From Rhizophagus irregularis (taxonomy: Eukaryota > Glomeromycota > Glomeromycetes > Glomerales > Glomeraceae), in assembly GCF_026210795.1 (NCBI RefSeq), contig NC_089441.1:3472001-3536000 (forward strand): a stretch of 64,000 nt of DNA, written 5' to 3'. Positions 11,479 through 22,900 of the stretch are shown in pieces. A model generated the notes under the pieces. That model had not been told where the DNA came from and did not search any database. It saw only the letters and a program-made list of their open reading frames with translations. How positions within the stretch are numbered: the stretch's first letter is position 1; each line of letters starts with the position of its first letter. The translations under genes and the position numbers were made by a program.

Positions 11479-12773
11479 CAGAGGGTGATCAAAATTATCT
11501 GGCCACTTTGTTTTGGCAAATTTATGCCGATTATGACGTAATAACATGATGTAATCAATACATTATTTTGTATTTATAATCATGATAAACATACCCCTTA
11601 ACTTCATATTTTCTAGAACTTTCTAAAAATATGAAGCCACTTACCCCAAAAACATGTGATGCAATTGTTTATGGGCATAATTGTGAACAATCAAGTTATA
11701 CAATTGCTAAACAGTTGGGATGTGGGAAAACAACTGTTAATGATATACTTAAGCGCTTTCATAAAACACACTCCTTAACACCAAAAAAACAAACTGGTCG
11801 TCCACCCCTTCTTAATTCACCAGCTCAGCAATAGCTTAAAGAATTTGTTCAAGAAAATGGTAAAAACTGCTGACTTTGCACAAAAAAGCTTGCTACAATA
11901 TGGACAGCACATACAGAACAACTTGTTTTTGCTATTACTATACGCTGTAACCTTAAGAAAGTTGGGCTAACAGCTTGTATATCTCGTAAAAAACCTGCAC
12001 TGTCAGAAGCACATTGTCGGGCTACCATGCTTGAATGGGCTATGCGCATGAAAATTGGAGTGCAAGAAAATGGAGACGTGTGCTTTTTTCTGATGAAAGC
12101 ACTTTTACACAGTTTCAACAAGGACATCAGGGAAAGATATGGCGTGAACCTGGTGAAGAATTAAATCCTAATTGTATTTCAGTTACTGTAAAGCATAGTC
12201 CTAGTAAAATGTTTTGGGGGTGTTTTTATGAAATGAAGGCACAAATGTTCATTAAATGGTTCGGTTCTAATTCGAATATATCTTATAACCATTAAGGATT
12301 ATGTTGTACCTACTTTACAAAGGCATTTTTCACAAGGTAATGGGATTTTCCAAGAAGATAATGCCTCATCACATCGTTTAAAGGTTGCTACAGCTGCACG
12401 TGAAAACGCTAGAATTGTGGTGTTTGATTGGCCTGCCCAAAGTCCTGATCTCAATCCAATTGAGAACCTTTGGACAGAGATGAAAATGATGGTTCACCGT
12501 CATACACCACCACCATCTAATATTAAAGTGCTTAAAAAATATGTTAAAGATGTATAGAAAGATATTTCTCCAGAATATTATAAAAAATTGGTTAATAGTA
12601 TGCCTAAGAGAATTGAGGCAGTTATTGCCGCAAATGGTAATAGAATTAATTATTAATTTTTACATAATTTAATAAATTAAATCATAAATAAAAACATTGA
12701 TTTTAAATATTTATTTTTTTTTTATAAAAATTTTTTATTTTTAAAGTAGCCAGATAATTTTGATCGCCTCTCG
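11479..12773 (+). mobile_element. Tc1-like transposon nested in the MITE
   Basis: Terminal inverted repeats share GATCAAAATTATCTGGC (left about 11487, right about 12747-12763) and lie inside a TA duplication (11477-11478 and 12774-12775). The 1295-bp size is standard for Tc1 elements. It inserted into the MITE, which had itself inserted into the outer transposase gene, giving three levels of nesting. Confidence 0.9.
11631..12654 (+). pseudogene. Tc1/mariner transposase with frameshifts and stops
   Basis: The N-terminal part (11631-11833) has a helix-turn-helix of the Tc3/homeodomain-like type (SYTIAKQLGCGKTTVNDILK) followed by the GRPPLL basic linker. The DDE domain continues in other frames: VLFSDESTFTQFQ (first Asp, about 12078), FQEDNASSH (second Asp, about 12355) and AQSPDLNPIENLW (third catalytic residue, Glu, about 12440-12475), ending with NRINY and TAA at 12654. 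Lesions include a TAG at about 11832, a TGA near 11870, a frame change near 12280 and a TAG near 12555. The residue order is that of a DD34E transposase, but the gene is inactive. Its sequence is otherwise well preserved, so it is younger than the outer element. Confidence 0.85.
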
Positions 12774-13805
12774 TATATATGATTTTTACGCTTAGGCTTT
12801 AAATGTGACCTATCTTATAAGTAAGTGGGATTCTGTAAAAACTTTGATGGATGGTGGAATATAGATAAGTTACTTGAGCAGGTAATAAATATATAAATTA
12901 AAAAATATTTGAAAAATATTAGTAATTGACATTGATATTTGTAATTATTTAGATAGTAAATTGGGCTATACTTATTTTTGAAAAAACTCATCCAAGTGCA
13001 ATTGCTGTATTTGCCTTTGATAATTCTTCAAGTCATGGAAAATATGCTGATAATGCATTAAATGCAAATCATATAAACTTGAATCTAAGTGAGAAACAGG
13101 CTAAATTACGTAATATAATCTTTAATGGACAAATTCAACATATGAATTTTCCAAATAATTATTATAATAAAAATTTACGCAAAAAACTTAAAGGAATGAA
13201 AATTATTTTAGAAGAAAGAGGTTTATAGCCATTAATAATATTGAAAGCATATTGTGGTAATAATGAATATAATGTTAATTCTCAATGTTATGCAAGGCAT
13301 ATTCTTTCAAATTAACCTGATTTTCTTGATACTAAACCTTTAATTTAAGAAATTATTGAAGCAAAAGGTCATAAGGTTATATTTTATTCAAAGTTCTATT
13401 GTGAACTTAATTATATTGAAATGTATTGGGGAGCAGCAAAACGGTATGCTCGTCAGCAATATGACTATAGTTGGACAGAATTACAAAGAGTTGTTCCACT
13501 TGTATTAGATTCAGTTCCTGTTAGTCATATTAGAAAATATGCTAGAAAGTCTGCATGATATATGGATTGTTATAGAAAAGGTTTGGATGCTAAACAAGCT
13601 GAATATGCTGTACAAAAATTTAAGTCACATAGAACGATACTTAATTCGATTTTAACAAATATTGATTTTTTATATGATTGATGCTTAATTCTGATTAGTT
13701 TAAAATATAAAATCATGTGATTTATTATGGTCACGTGATATATATAAGAAATAAAATTTGGTTGCTCAAATAAAAAGTGGATGTCTTATGCTGTCACACA
13801 CTGTA

Positions 13806-15459
13806 CTATATAATTTTTAAATCAAGTATTTTGTATAATACTTAGAGTATTATATATGTGCAATGTAGTATGGTAATTTTATTAATTAAAAATATGAAAT
13901 AAAAACTAAATATTTGTAAAATAATTTCAAATTTCAATAATATTGATTCTATTAAATTTGAAGATAATAGATTATTACTAAATTTCAATTTTAAAAGTTT
14001 TGTATAATTGCATACTAATTAACCAAATTAAATGTAATAATTTGGTAATAGTAATGATATTAATTATAAATAATTTAAAAATTATTTTATTAGTAAAAAT
14101 TAATGATTACTAAATAATTTTATTATTTTGTATTTTGAAAATTTATAATAATTTATGATATTTTATTATATATTTATTTTATTAAATCTATACTTTTTTT
14201 TTATTTCTTATATTTTATTTTATTTTATATTTTTATATTTTATATAAATAATAAAAATGAAAAGATTAAAAAAAAATCAGAAGGAGAGTTAAGCAAATAA
14301 TGTAATTTATAATATTTTATTTTACTTTTAAGATTTTTTGAATTAAAATTTTTTTATTGTTATTATATAAAAAAAAATATTTTTTGTTTATAATATATTA
14401 CAATATATTAAAAAAAAATCACGTAAAACTGAAATTTTATTTATAAAAAGTTTATAATATACTTTATTAATATTAAAATTTTAATATTAATTTATAAGAA
14501 TTATTTTTTTAAAAAAAATAATATAAATATATTCTTTAAAATAGTTAAAATGTTTATCTTTATTTTAAATATATAAATTATTATACATACTGAATTTTTT
14601 AATAATAAATAATCTAAATTAAACAAAATTGCATATATTATAAAATAAACTTTTCTTTATAATATATTTAATTTTAATTAGACTAGACCAATTAAAAGGT
14701 TTGTTTAATATAATATGTATGTAAAGTTAAAGTGATAAGGAGAAATATAATTAAACAAAGATTTTTAATTGACTGAAATATGAATATTATAATAATTTTT
14801 ATAATTTTTGAACAGTTATATAGTTTTTTCAATCAAATTTATTAATATATATTGTTTAAAAAAACAAAAAGAAAAGAAAAAACTATTTACCTTAGTCTAG
14901 TCTTATCAGATTATTGAGAAAATTAATATAAATTATAATATAAAATTAAATTTATTTTTATAATAGTTTAATTCAATTTCTTAATTAAAAACTAATAATC
15001 CATTCATATAAAAATTTAAAGTTTTAATTAATTAATAAGAAATTTAATATTAATGAATACATATAATGATTTGCTTAATTTTAATTTATTAGATTATTAG
15101 ATTTAATTATAATTTATTCAATTTTTATTTATAATAAAAACCACATTTAATATGATGACAATTTATATGTTATCTTTATATTATACGAAAGATAAATCTA
15201 ATGAACTAATTGCTATCACAAAAATTTTTAATATTTCAAACAATTTAAATGAATACCCTTATTTTTTTCACAATTTAAGAAATAAAATATAAATAGATTG
15301 AACTACAATATCAATTGTCAATACAAATTTGAAAAATTACAGAATTATATTAAGATCAAACCCCAAAATATATTCTAAAATAAACGATTTTGTATCATTG
15401 CTATATTTTTACTGATCATTGATTTTCTTAGTTCAGAAAAAAGACAGACACGTGTATAA
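13806..15459. other. Very AT-rich intergenic region
   Basis: About 1.6 kb of AT-rich sequence with no supported open frame. A TCACGTGA octamer lies just before it, inside the right end of the outer transposon (13731-13738). The 3' end is the downstream flank of the SDR gene on the minus strand. Confidence 0.6.
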
Positions 15460-16610
15460 TTATAATTTAGATTTATTTGCAATAGCATACTCTCTTCCCA
15501 CATCTTTACCATATAAAAGAGTTCCACCATCGATTCTAATTGTGGTACCAGTTACCCAAGCTCCAGCACGAGAAGCAAGATACAAGGCTGCACCAGATAT
15601 ATCTTCTTCATTACCAAGGCGTCCTAAAGATCATTAGCCACACGTTAAAATTATTTTTTTTATTTCAGGCAAATGGAATTTAATGTAATAATAATAACCT
15701 TGTGGAATTTCCTCCATAGCAAGTTTTCTATCAAGGACACTCAAGTTCATTCGTGAAGGAATTATTCCTGGGGCTATTACATTAACATTCACACCACATG
15801 GACTAATTAAAAAAGATAGTTTAATTTTTAGAACAAAAGAATTAACGAAAAAAAACTAAAAATATTACGTGAGATAAACGGCTAAATTCCTTGCAAGAGA
15901 ATGCGCTGCAGCTTTTGAAGTATTATATACCATAGTGGTTCTATTCATTTTCATTTTATCCAAACTCCTAAAATCCCCTTCAATTATACCAGCAATACTA
16001 CCCATAATAATAACTTTGGAAGGATTTTCTGGTGCATTACTTGCTTTCTCAAGTAAAGGCAGACAACTAAATAACCAAATTAAAATTTATATGAAATTCA
16101 AATTATCAATCTTTAAAAATTATTATTATTTTACTTACGCAATAGTCATATAATATACACTTATGACATTCAATCTATAAACTTTATCCCAAACCTTTTC
16201 AGGGACTTCTTTTAAAGGAGTTGGCCATGACGTACCTGAATTATTTATTAAAATGTCCAATTTGCCATTTTCCTTTTCACTAATTTTATTGGCTATTTTT
16301 TCACATTCTTCTTTTATAGTAATATCAGCTGTAATTGGGATACATTTTCCTGGCCCTCCTAAACTATTCAATTCAGCAGCGGCTTTTTCATAAAAATAGA
16401 ATTTTATTAAATCATTTTATAATGTTAAAAAATAAACTAAATTATACCTTCTTCAAGATTTTTTTGCTTCCTAGAGGCAATATAAACTTTTGCACCATTC
16501 TTGACAAATGCTTTTGAAATCGATTTACCAAGTCCTGTGCCTCCTCCCGTTACTAATGCTACTTTTCCTTTAAGTGAAAATAAATTTTGTGCTAATAAAT
16601 TTTCTCCCAT
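15460..16610 (-). CDS. Short-chain dehydrogenase/reductase, RhlG-like (290 aa)
   Basis: Five exons (16610-16448, 16382-16139, 16066-15869, 15802-15699, 15623-15460) join to 291 codons. The protein is a classical SDR with one Rossmann domain: TGGGTGLG dinucleotide-binding loop at residues 21-28, NNSG at 101-104, catalytic Ser159 in MGSIAG, and the Tyr183-Lys187 pair in YNTSK, then the APG cap and the GGT near the C terminus. Length is standard for the family. The start GENLLAQNLFSLKGKVALVT and the APGIIPSRM segment resemble RhlG-type 3-oxoacyl reductases; the exact substrate cannot be told. The preceding upstream ATG is out of frame, so Met at 16610 is chosen. No signal peptide is visible; cytosolic, NAD(P)H-dependent. 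Two decayed relatives lie at 17421 and 27000. Confidence 0.9.
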
Positions 16611-17420
16611 TGTTTTCAAACATTAAAGAAGAAAAAAATTTTCGGATGCGATGCGGATCAATATTTAAAAAAATTTGTAGATCATATTTCTGACGCAAGT
16701 TGTTTATTGTTTAGCGCAAAAGAAGTTAAATTATTGTGAGAATTCTAGCCTTAAAGGTTTATTCCACAAATTTTTAAAATTAGAGATAAAGCAAATACTA
16801 AACCTGTCTATTTATTACTAAAAAAAGGTGGTATGAATAAATTGAAAAGGGGCAAGTACAGTATATAAATTCGGGATCGACATCAAATTTCCTAAAACTA
16901 CGTGTAATTGCAAAGAGTCAAATTTGAAAAGAAAATGCTGGACGCATTCTTAATATATCTGATACATGTTTGGAGCAATATATATATAATAATATGCGAT
17001 CAAAATTTACAATTCCCGTGGGGAACTATTACCTATAAGTTTTCACCGTACAATTACTCAATAAAGCTAAGGAAAGCTCCGGAAATGATATGATACCGAG
17101 ATGATTTATATTCAGAACAATTTCAAAAGCAATTTATTTGAGCAAATTATCATTTAATAACATGATGTAAATTGACGAATTCATTTTGTTTATATAAATA
17201 AATCATTTACATTTAGGTTATTAAACGATCAGGATGCACATCTAACTTATTTTGGTTCTCTTTTCATCTAATTGAATTAAATGAAATGGAGAAATTGAAT
17301 AAGACATCAAATTTTGATGATGCTTGTGGATTTTTGTATCTTTGCAGCAAAAGTATTACAATCAAATGATGCCAAACGAGGGCAAAGTTATAAGTAGAAA
17401 AACAAGCGCGTTGGCAAAAG
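16611..17420. promoter_or_regulatory. SDR gene upstream region
   Basis: AT-rich DNA between the SDR start and a decayed SDR copy. It would contain the SDR promoter. I see no clear TATA box, only short AT runs, and no other gene. Confidence 0.35.
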
Positions 17421-17765
17421 TTGAAAGTTGAAGTATTAGTAACAGGAGAAGGTACAGGACTTGGTAAAATGACATCAAAATCATTTATTAAGAATGGTGC
17501 AAAATTTTATATTTCCTCTAAAATTCTTGAAGAAGGTAAAATATGGTTTGTCGAAGTTTTAAAATTAGAAATAATCTAATAAAATTCTATTTTTGTGAAA
17601 AAGCCGCTACAGGATTGAATAGGTCGGGAGAATGTATTCCAATCACAGCTGATATTACGATAAAAGAAAAATGCCAATAAAATTAGTGAAAGGGAAAATG
17701 GTGAATTAGATATTTTAATTTGCGTGTCTGCACAATTTGATGATATAGCTGGTACTGCATTCAAC
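17421..17765 (+). pseudogene. Decayed SDR copy, exons 1-2 equivalent
   Basis: The plus strand here reads LVTGEGTGLGK ... SFIKNGAKFYISSKILEEG, an intron-like gap, then AATGLN..GECIPITADITIKE and ENGELDILI. These correspond residue for residue to exons 1 and 2 of the SDR gene at 15460-16610, and the intron lies at the same place. The copy is on the opposite strand, lacks the start, catalytic Tyr/Lys and C terminus, and is frameshifted. It is a genomic (not retro-) duplicate. Confidence 0.8.
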
Positions 17766-19914
17766 AAATATGATTGTCAATTTGTTTTTCAATTTACTAA
17801 TTAAAAATTTATTAAAAAACATTTATTCCTGCAAAAATAATTATTTGTGATAGTGATTGTTTTCTTTGCAAAGTGATTATATTATAGCTAAATCCTTATA
17901 TAAATCGAATGCAATTTATGCAATTTGAAAAAAGAAAACTTTGGTCACGTGAAAAAGAAATTAGTAGTCACATGAGTTATAATTTTTTATCTTGATCACA
18001 AAAAAGGAACTATATTGATGTATTTATGTGGTTACATTTGTCAATTTCCTTGCTTTCATGTGATTCCATAATTTTGATACAAGCGGACCATTTGGACGTT
18101 TATGGTTCCAATGAGACCATTATAAATCCTATGATGATCAGGGTTTGTGAAACAGATTAATATTCAAAAGTGAAGATCATAACAATGATGAAATTTCAAA
18201 CATTACACAGTAAATTCAAACATAATTGACTATTTCAGTTCTTTTTTAACGATGAATATATATATATATATATATATTTTAAAAAAGCCTCTCAAATCTC
18301 AATGCAACAAGCAAAGAGCTAAAATATTGACTTGATATGTATTCTGTTGAAAGAGAAAAATTCGAGAGTTTTTACAACTTTTGATATTATGGTAAAACCA
18401 ACACTAACTATAAAGGCAAAGAGACGACCAGTATAAACCTTCAAAAGAACCAAAAGAGGATCTATTTAACATGAAATCTTGGAGAACTAAAGTTTCAGAC
18501 TAATCTATAATTACGCAATGAACAATAGTCATCATGCTATACATTGCATTATGTAACATTGATCATAGCATAATATTAAAAAAAACCTGCTTATAAACTT
18601 GTTCTAACTGTATTTTAAAAAAAATTAAAAGCTCATCAATATATTTCATATATCTTTTACGGGTTTATTATCTGCAAATCTGTAAATTATAGCGTTACGC
18701 GCAATTTTTTTTTGATATTAAGAGGTTAGTTGCGATGTAAAAAAATATAAAACAATAAACGTCATATTTTACGATTTAGCATTTAAGCCCATTTGGATAA
18801 ATTAGATAATTCAGATTATTGATTGGTTCTCAACATTATTTTTTTAACGATATAAAGTATGATGAAAAATGATAATTATAACCGAACATTGTAAGGTTAA
18901 TCATAATTTGCATGTAAAATAATAAATAAATTTTGATTGGTATATTTCATTAAAGTGTGAATTAATGACAATTGGTACAAACAAAAGAAATAAAAATTAT
19001 TTGTTTTGATCACATTATTAAAATTAAACTCAACATCGCTATTGTCATCATCGAGATGTTGTATCACCATACACTGCTTCTATATTTAAGTTTTTGATCC
19101 CCTCTAATTTCCTTATTTAACTTCAAGTTCAATCAAGTGATCCTCCTTAACTAATGATTTTTTATACCATATATATATATAGTATATACCGAATTTGTCT
19201 GCTTTCTAAACGAAACTTTTTTTTTGCGAGACTTCCCATTTAAAGAAATCGAGCTACCTATATCTTACTTCCCAAAAAAGAATCCCCAACTCTCACAATT
19301 TTCCGCCACTCTCTTTGATATATATATTATATCAATATATATATATATATCACCTCAAAAAAAAAAAAAAAGGGAAAAAAAATTTTTTTTCTTTGTATAT
19401 ATCTTCCTTAAACATTACATTACTTCTAAAGAGAGATTATATTACCTTTTTTCGATTTCTTTTTTATTTGGGAGTGCTTTTTATAGTAAAATTGAACTAT
19501 TTTCTTTGTTTCAAATCTTTGGAACTTCCTATTCTGTTTCACATTCTTCGCGTCGCGCTAACGAAAAAAATTTAAAATTAACCCAATATATCCAAAACGA
19601 AATTAATATTATTACATAACGAATAATATTTAACTTAAAGAAACTCCCTTTTTTAAAAAAAAGAAAAATACGGACTTTAATATAAAAGTCTAGAAAGAAC
19701 AACCAATTCATACTTAATACAAAACTTTTTTGGTTTTTTTAAATTGAAAAATAAATATTTCGTCATTCTATCACTCAACACTAATATAAAAGTAGTAAAT
19801 ATATCCTCTTACTATAACTCCGAGTTTTTAACAGATTTTTATATAAAAAAACTATTCTTGAAACTTTTATTACCGCCGTGTAATTTAGTTCTTTGAGTAC
19901 AATTTTTATAAAAT
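17766..19914. promoter_or_regulatory. Long upstream region of the WD40 scaffold gene
   Basis: About 2.1 kb without a supported gene. It holds a TCACGTGA octamer (17945-17952), a (TA)n microsatellite (about 18257-18281), further TATATA runs near 19170 and 19320-19350, and long A and T homopolymers (19218-19225, 19357-19392). The last 700 bp, with its pyrimidine and A-rich runs, is the likely 5' UTR/promoter. Short open frames at 19224-19619 are low-complexity and not called. Confidence 0.4.
18257..18281. repeat. (TA)n microsatellite
   Basis: An uninterrupted run of about 12 TA units in the upstream region of the WD40 gene. Confidence 0.9.
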
Positions 19915-22900
19915 ATGTTTGCCCCGAGATCTTCAAGACCACTTACTGTTGCTTCTTATCCTCAAAATAATCGTCTGAGACGTAAAAAGAAAGGCGAAAA
20001 TGCTGCTCCTGCTGTTAGTATCTTAATAATATTCTAAGTTATATTTCTATAATTATTTATAGGTCAAACATAATAAAATTAAAAAATTACTTTTTTGTGA
20101 TAAATATTTTATTAATGTTATGCTGATCTTATTTTGAGAGATTATAAAAATTAACAAATTATATGTTTTTAACATTATAGATTGAATTAGAAAGAATTCT
20201 TGGGTTAACAGCATCAAAACCAACTTCAATGGCAACAGCCCCTTCATTAGATCTCGTAGCCTATGCAGCTGGTTCTGTTGTGGTATTATATAATCATAAA
20301 AAAAATAAGCAAGTAGGTTTCTTACATGCATCATCAACCGCTTCTCCATCACCCCTTTCAAATCAAGCAAATTCTGCTTCGTGGTCGAATGCTTTCCCAA
20401 ATCGTCATACGATTGCTGGAGATGTTACCATAAATCCATTAGGCTCTTTGGGTTTAATAGACCCTTCTGTAGCTAGTTCAAATAATGCTAGTAGTTCTTC
20501 AAAGAAAACCCCTGTTAGTAATAAAGCAAAACCAATATCTTGCGTGGCATTTTCTCCTGATGGTAATTTCTTGGCTGTTGGTGAGGTATTGTATCGTGTT
20601 AAAATAATATGCGTCAGACGAACATTGCACCGCATGATCTACATTGTTACACGAATCTAACATATTTTTATTATTATTTAGACCGGCCATCAACCGCGTA
20701 TCTTAATATGGGAAGTTCAATCAAGAACACTTATAAATGAACTAAAAGGACACAAGTATGGAGTACTAGCACTTCTTTTCTCACCGAATATGAAATATAT
20801 CGTATCATTGGGTTTTCAGGTAGTTGAACAACATAAATCACATCAAATCACAAACAGGACATTTAATGCATAAATTTATTGACTTTCTTGGTGTTATATT
20901 TTTAGCATGATGGATATTTAAATGTGTGGAATTGGAAAACGGGCGCAAAAGTCGCATGTAATAAAATCACTACAAAAGTTCACACTTTGGCTTTCAGTCG
21001 TAACGGATCGTTTTTCGTGACGGCTGGTCTAAGACACGTGAAATTTTGGTATTTTGATCCAAATGGTAATCTACCAAAGAAACCAGCCGTGAGTAATTTT
21101 AGCTTGTAATAAAAAACTCTTGTAAAATAATAGTATTGTTTAGAAAAATATTGGGTTTAAAAAATTTATTAGGGTCAATCCATACAAAACTCTGCTCAAG
21201 TTTTGGATGGACGTTCTGGTATATTGGGAGATTTAAGAGAAAACAATTTTGTTGATGCAGTTTGTTGTCAAAAATCAGACCACACATATTTTGTTACCTC
21301 CAATGGATTATTATGCATGTTTACGGAGGCCAGGTTAATGGATAAATGGGTTGATTTGAAGGTCTGTGAAAATTTAATTTACGAAGAAAGTAATAATATT
21401 TTTTTTTTTATGCACAATATTCTAAGTAAATTAAAATTTTTGATAAAGTAGGTCAAAGGCGCCTTGTCGATTGCCGTTAGCGAACAATATATTGTGTGTG
21501 CATGTACAAACGGAATTGTAAGGTAAATATTAGAAAAAAAAAAAAATTATTTCTATTTCATATGAACTTATTTTAGAACTTATGTTTAACCTGATCACAG
21601 GTTATTTGAACCGGTAACGTTAAAGTATATAGGCACTTTACCGAAACCACATCCACTAGGAGTTGATTTAACTTTACAAACTGGAACCACATATAATGGT
21701 TCTGGTGATCCAAATGAAATATATCCTGATACAGTTTCAGTTAAGTTGGACGCCGAAACCGGTAAACTCTCATGTATATATAGCGATCATAGTTTTTTCA
21801 TATGGGATATCAAAGACATAAAGAAGATAGGAAAATATCGAAGTTTTCTTTACCATTGTGATACAATATGGGGTGTAGAGGTAAGAATTTCTTCATAAAT
21901 AATTTATCGCAAAGAGTATATCATAGAAATGGTATTTTATAATTTTACGCAAAATGCGTATAATGTATGCCGCCGATACATGCATTATTTTTAAAGATAG
22001 TAATTGAAACAAATTCTTTGTCATTTCTTCAGATGATTCCAAGTCGTAATTCCACAGCCACTACTACTTCATTTCCTGAAAATACGTTCGTAACGTACTC
22101 TGCTGATAGCACAATTAGATTTTGGAATTTCGATAATAATCCTATTTCTGCCGGTGGAAATGAACCTGGATCTAGTAATATTAAAAGGAATATTTATAGC
22201 AAAGAATGTATTAAGATCGTTTATGTTGATCCCGACGGAACTTACAAATCTGGTGCTGTTGTTGCCGCTAAAAATGACGAGAATGGTATTATATTAATCT
22301 TTTTTTATATAAGAATTATTATTTGTACTTTTATACATTCGTATTAATAATTAAATATTTTAGAATCATCGGATAATAATACGGGAAATTCTGTTGCGCC
22401 AGTTGAGGCTGGCATTCGTACTTTGAGAATTAGTCCAGATGGTAAATTCATGGCATCTGGAGATCGAGGAGGAAATTTAAGGTATTTAAAATTTAATTTT
22501 TGTGTTTATATATTTCTTTATAGAATCGCTTAAAATGATTTTCATAATTTTTAGAGTGCATGACCTTGACACCTTTAAAGAAATAACTTATCAAGAAGCA
22601 CACGATGCAGAAATTTTAACTATTGAATTTACCAATGGAAGTTTGCCTGGTAAGTGAAAACAAAAGAGAAATAAATTTACGACATAATATTGTAGTAACA
22701 ATTATTTTTTATTAGATTCGCCGTATTTAATTGCCACCGCGAGTCGAGACAGAATATTGCACGTTTTTGATATTAAAAATAATTTCCGATTAATACAAAC
22801 ATTGGATGATCATTCTTCTTCAATAACCGCCATAAAGTTTACTAATGATGGCGGAAGATTGATTAGTTGCGGTGCCGATAAAAGTATTATATTCAGAAGC

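Larger units (their letters stand above)
11310..12834. mobile_element. hAT-like MITE (228 bp) split by a Tc1 insertion
   Basis: Left end AGGATCCTGCTTACTTATAA and right end (reverse complement AGAATCCCACTTACTTATAA) form inverted repeats. An exact 8-bp duplication GTAAAAAC flanks it (11302-11309 and 12835-12842). Removing the element and one duplicate restores the transposase frame across the site. Without the inner Tc1 element (11477-12775) its length is 228 bp, close to the related 244-bp copy at 41172-41415. An 8-bp TSD suggests mobilisation by a hAT transposase; that assignment is inference. Confidence 0.8.
9821..13682 (+). pseudogene. DDE transposase of the outer transposon, split by introns, stops and insertions
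   Basis: Reading from MPRVKKK (with a poly-A frame slip) through an intron near 9896-9951, the frame gives a charged N-terminal part, then RWLKKMGFVYDRYQKEMYVD and GHERPDVVEYRKQF, IHDETIFQSND (first Asp region), INPGK, and after the nested insert NFDGWWNIDKLLEQ, VFAFDNSSSHGKYA (second Asp region), KGMKIILEERG, and CELNYIEMYWGAAKRYA (catalytic Glu region). These are hallmarks of a fungal DDE endonuclease family related to Tc1/mariner and IS630. At least seven in-frame stops interrupt it (for example near 10473, 11040, 11155, 13227, 13314, 13348 and 13557). Further introns lie near 10710-10780, 10913-10993 and 12882-12951. The product is dead. Confidence 0.8.
8207..13803 (+). mobile_element. 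5.6-kb Tc1/mariner-superfamily-like transposon, inactive and carrying nested elements
   Basis: Left terminus CAGTGTGTAACACCATAAGA (8207) and right terminus, reverse complement CAGTGTGTGACAGCATAAGA (ending 13803), are inverted repeats continuing into GACATCCA. A TA lies directly outside each (8205-8206 and 13804-13805). The element holds a long 5' region, a decayed transposase gene with introns (9821-13682) and, inside the gene, a MITE with its own Tc1 insertion (11310-12834). Without the nested insert the element is about 4.06 kb. The TA duplications are matched, so the outer borders are well supported. Confidence 0.85.

Noticed and set aside
19224-19711. Several overlapping frames upstream of the WD40 gene
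   Set aside because: Composition is dominated by Lys/Phe/Tyr from A and T runs; the position fits a 5' UTR/promoter.
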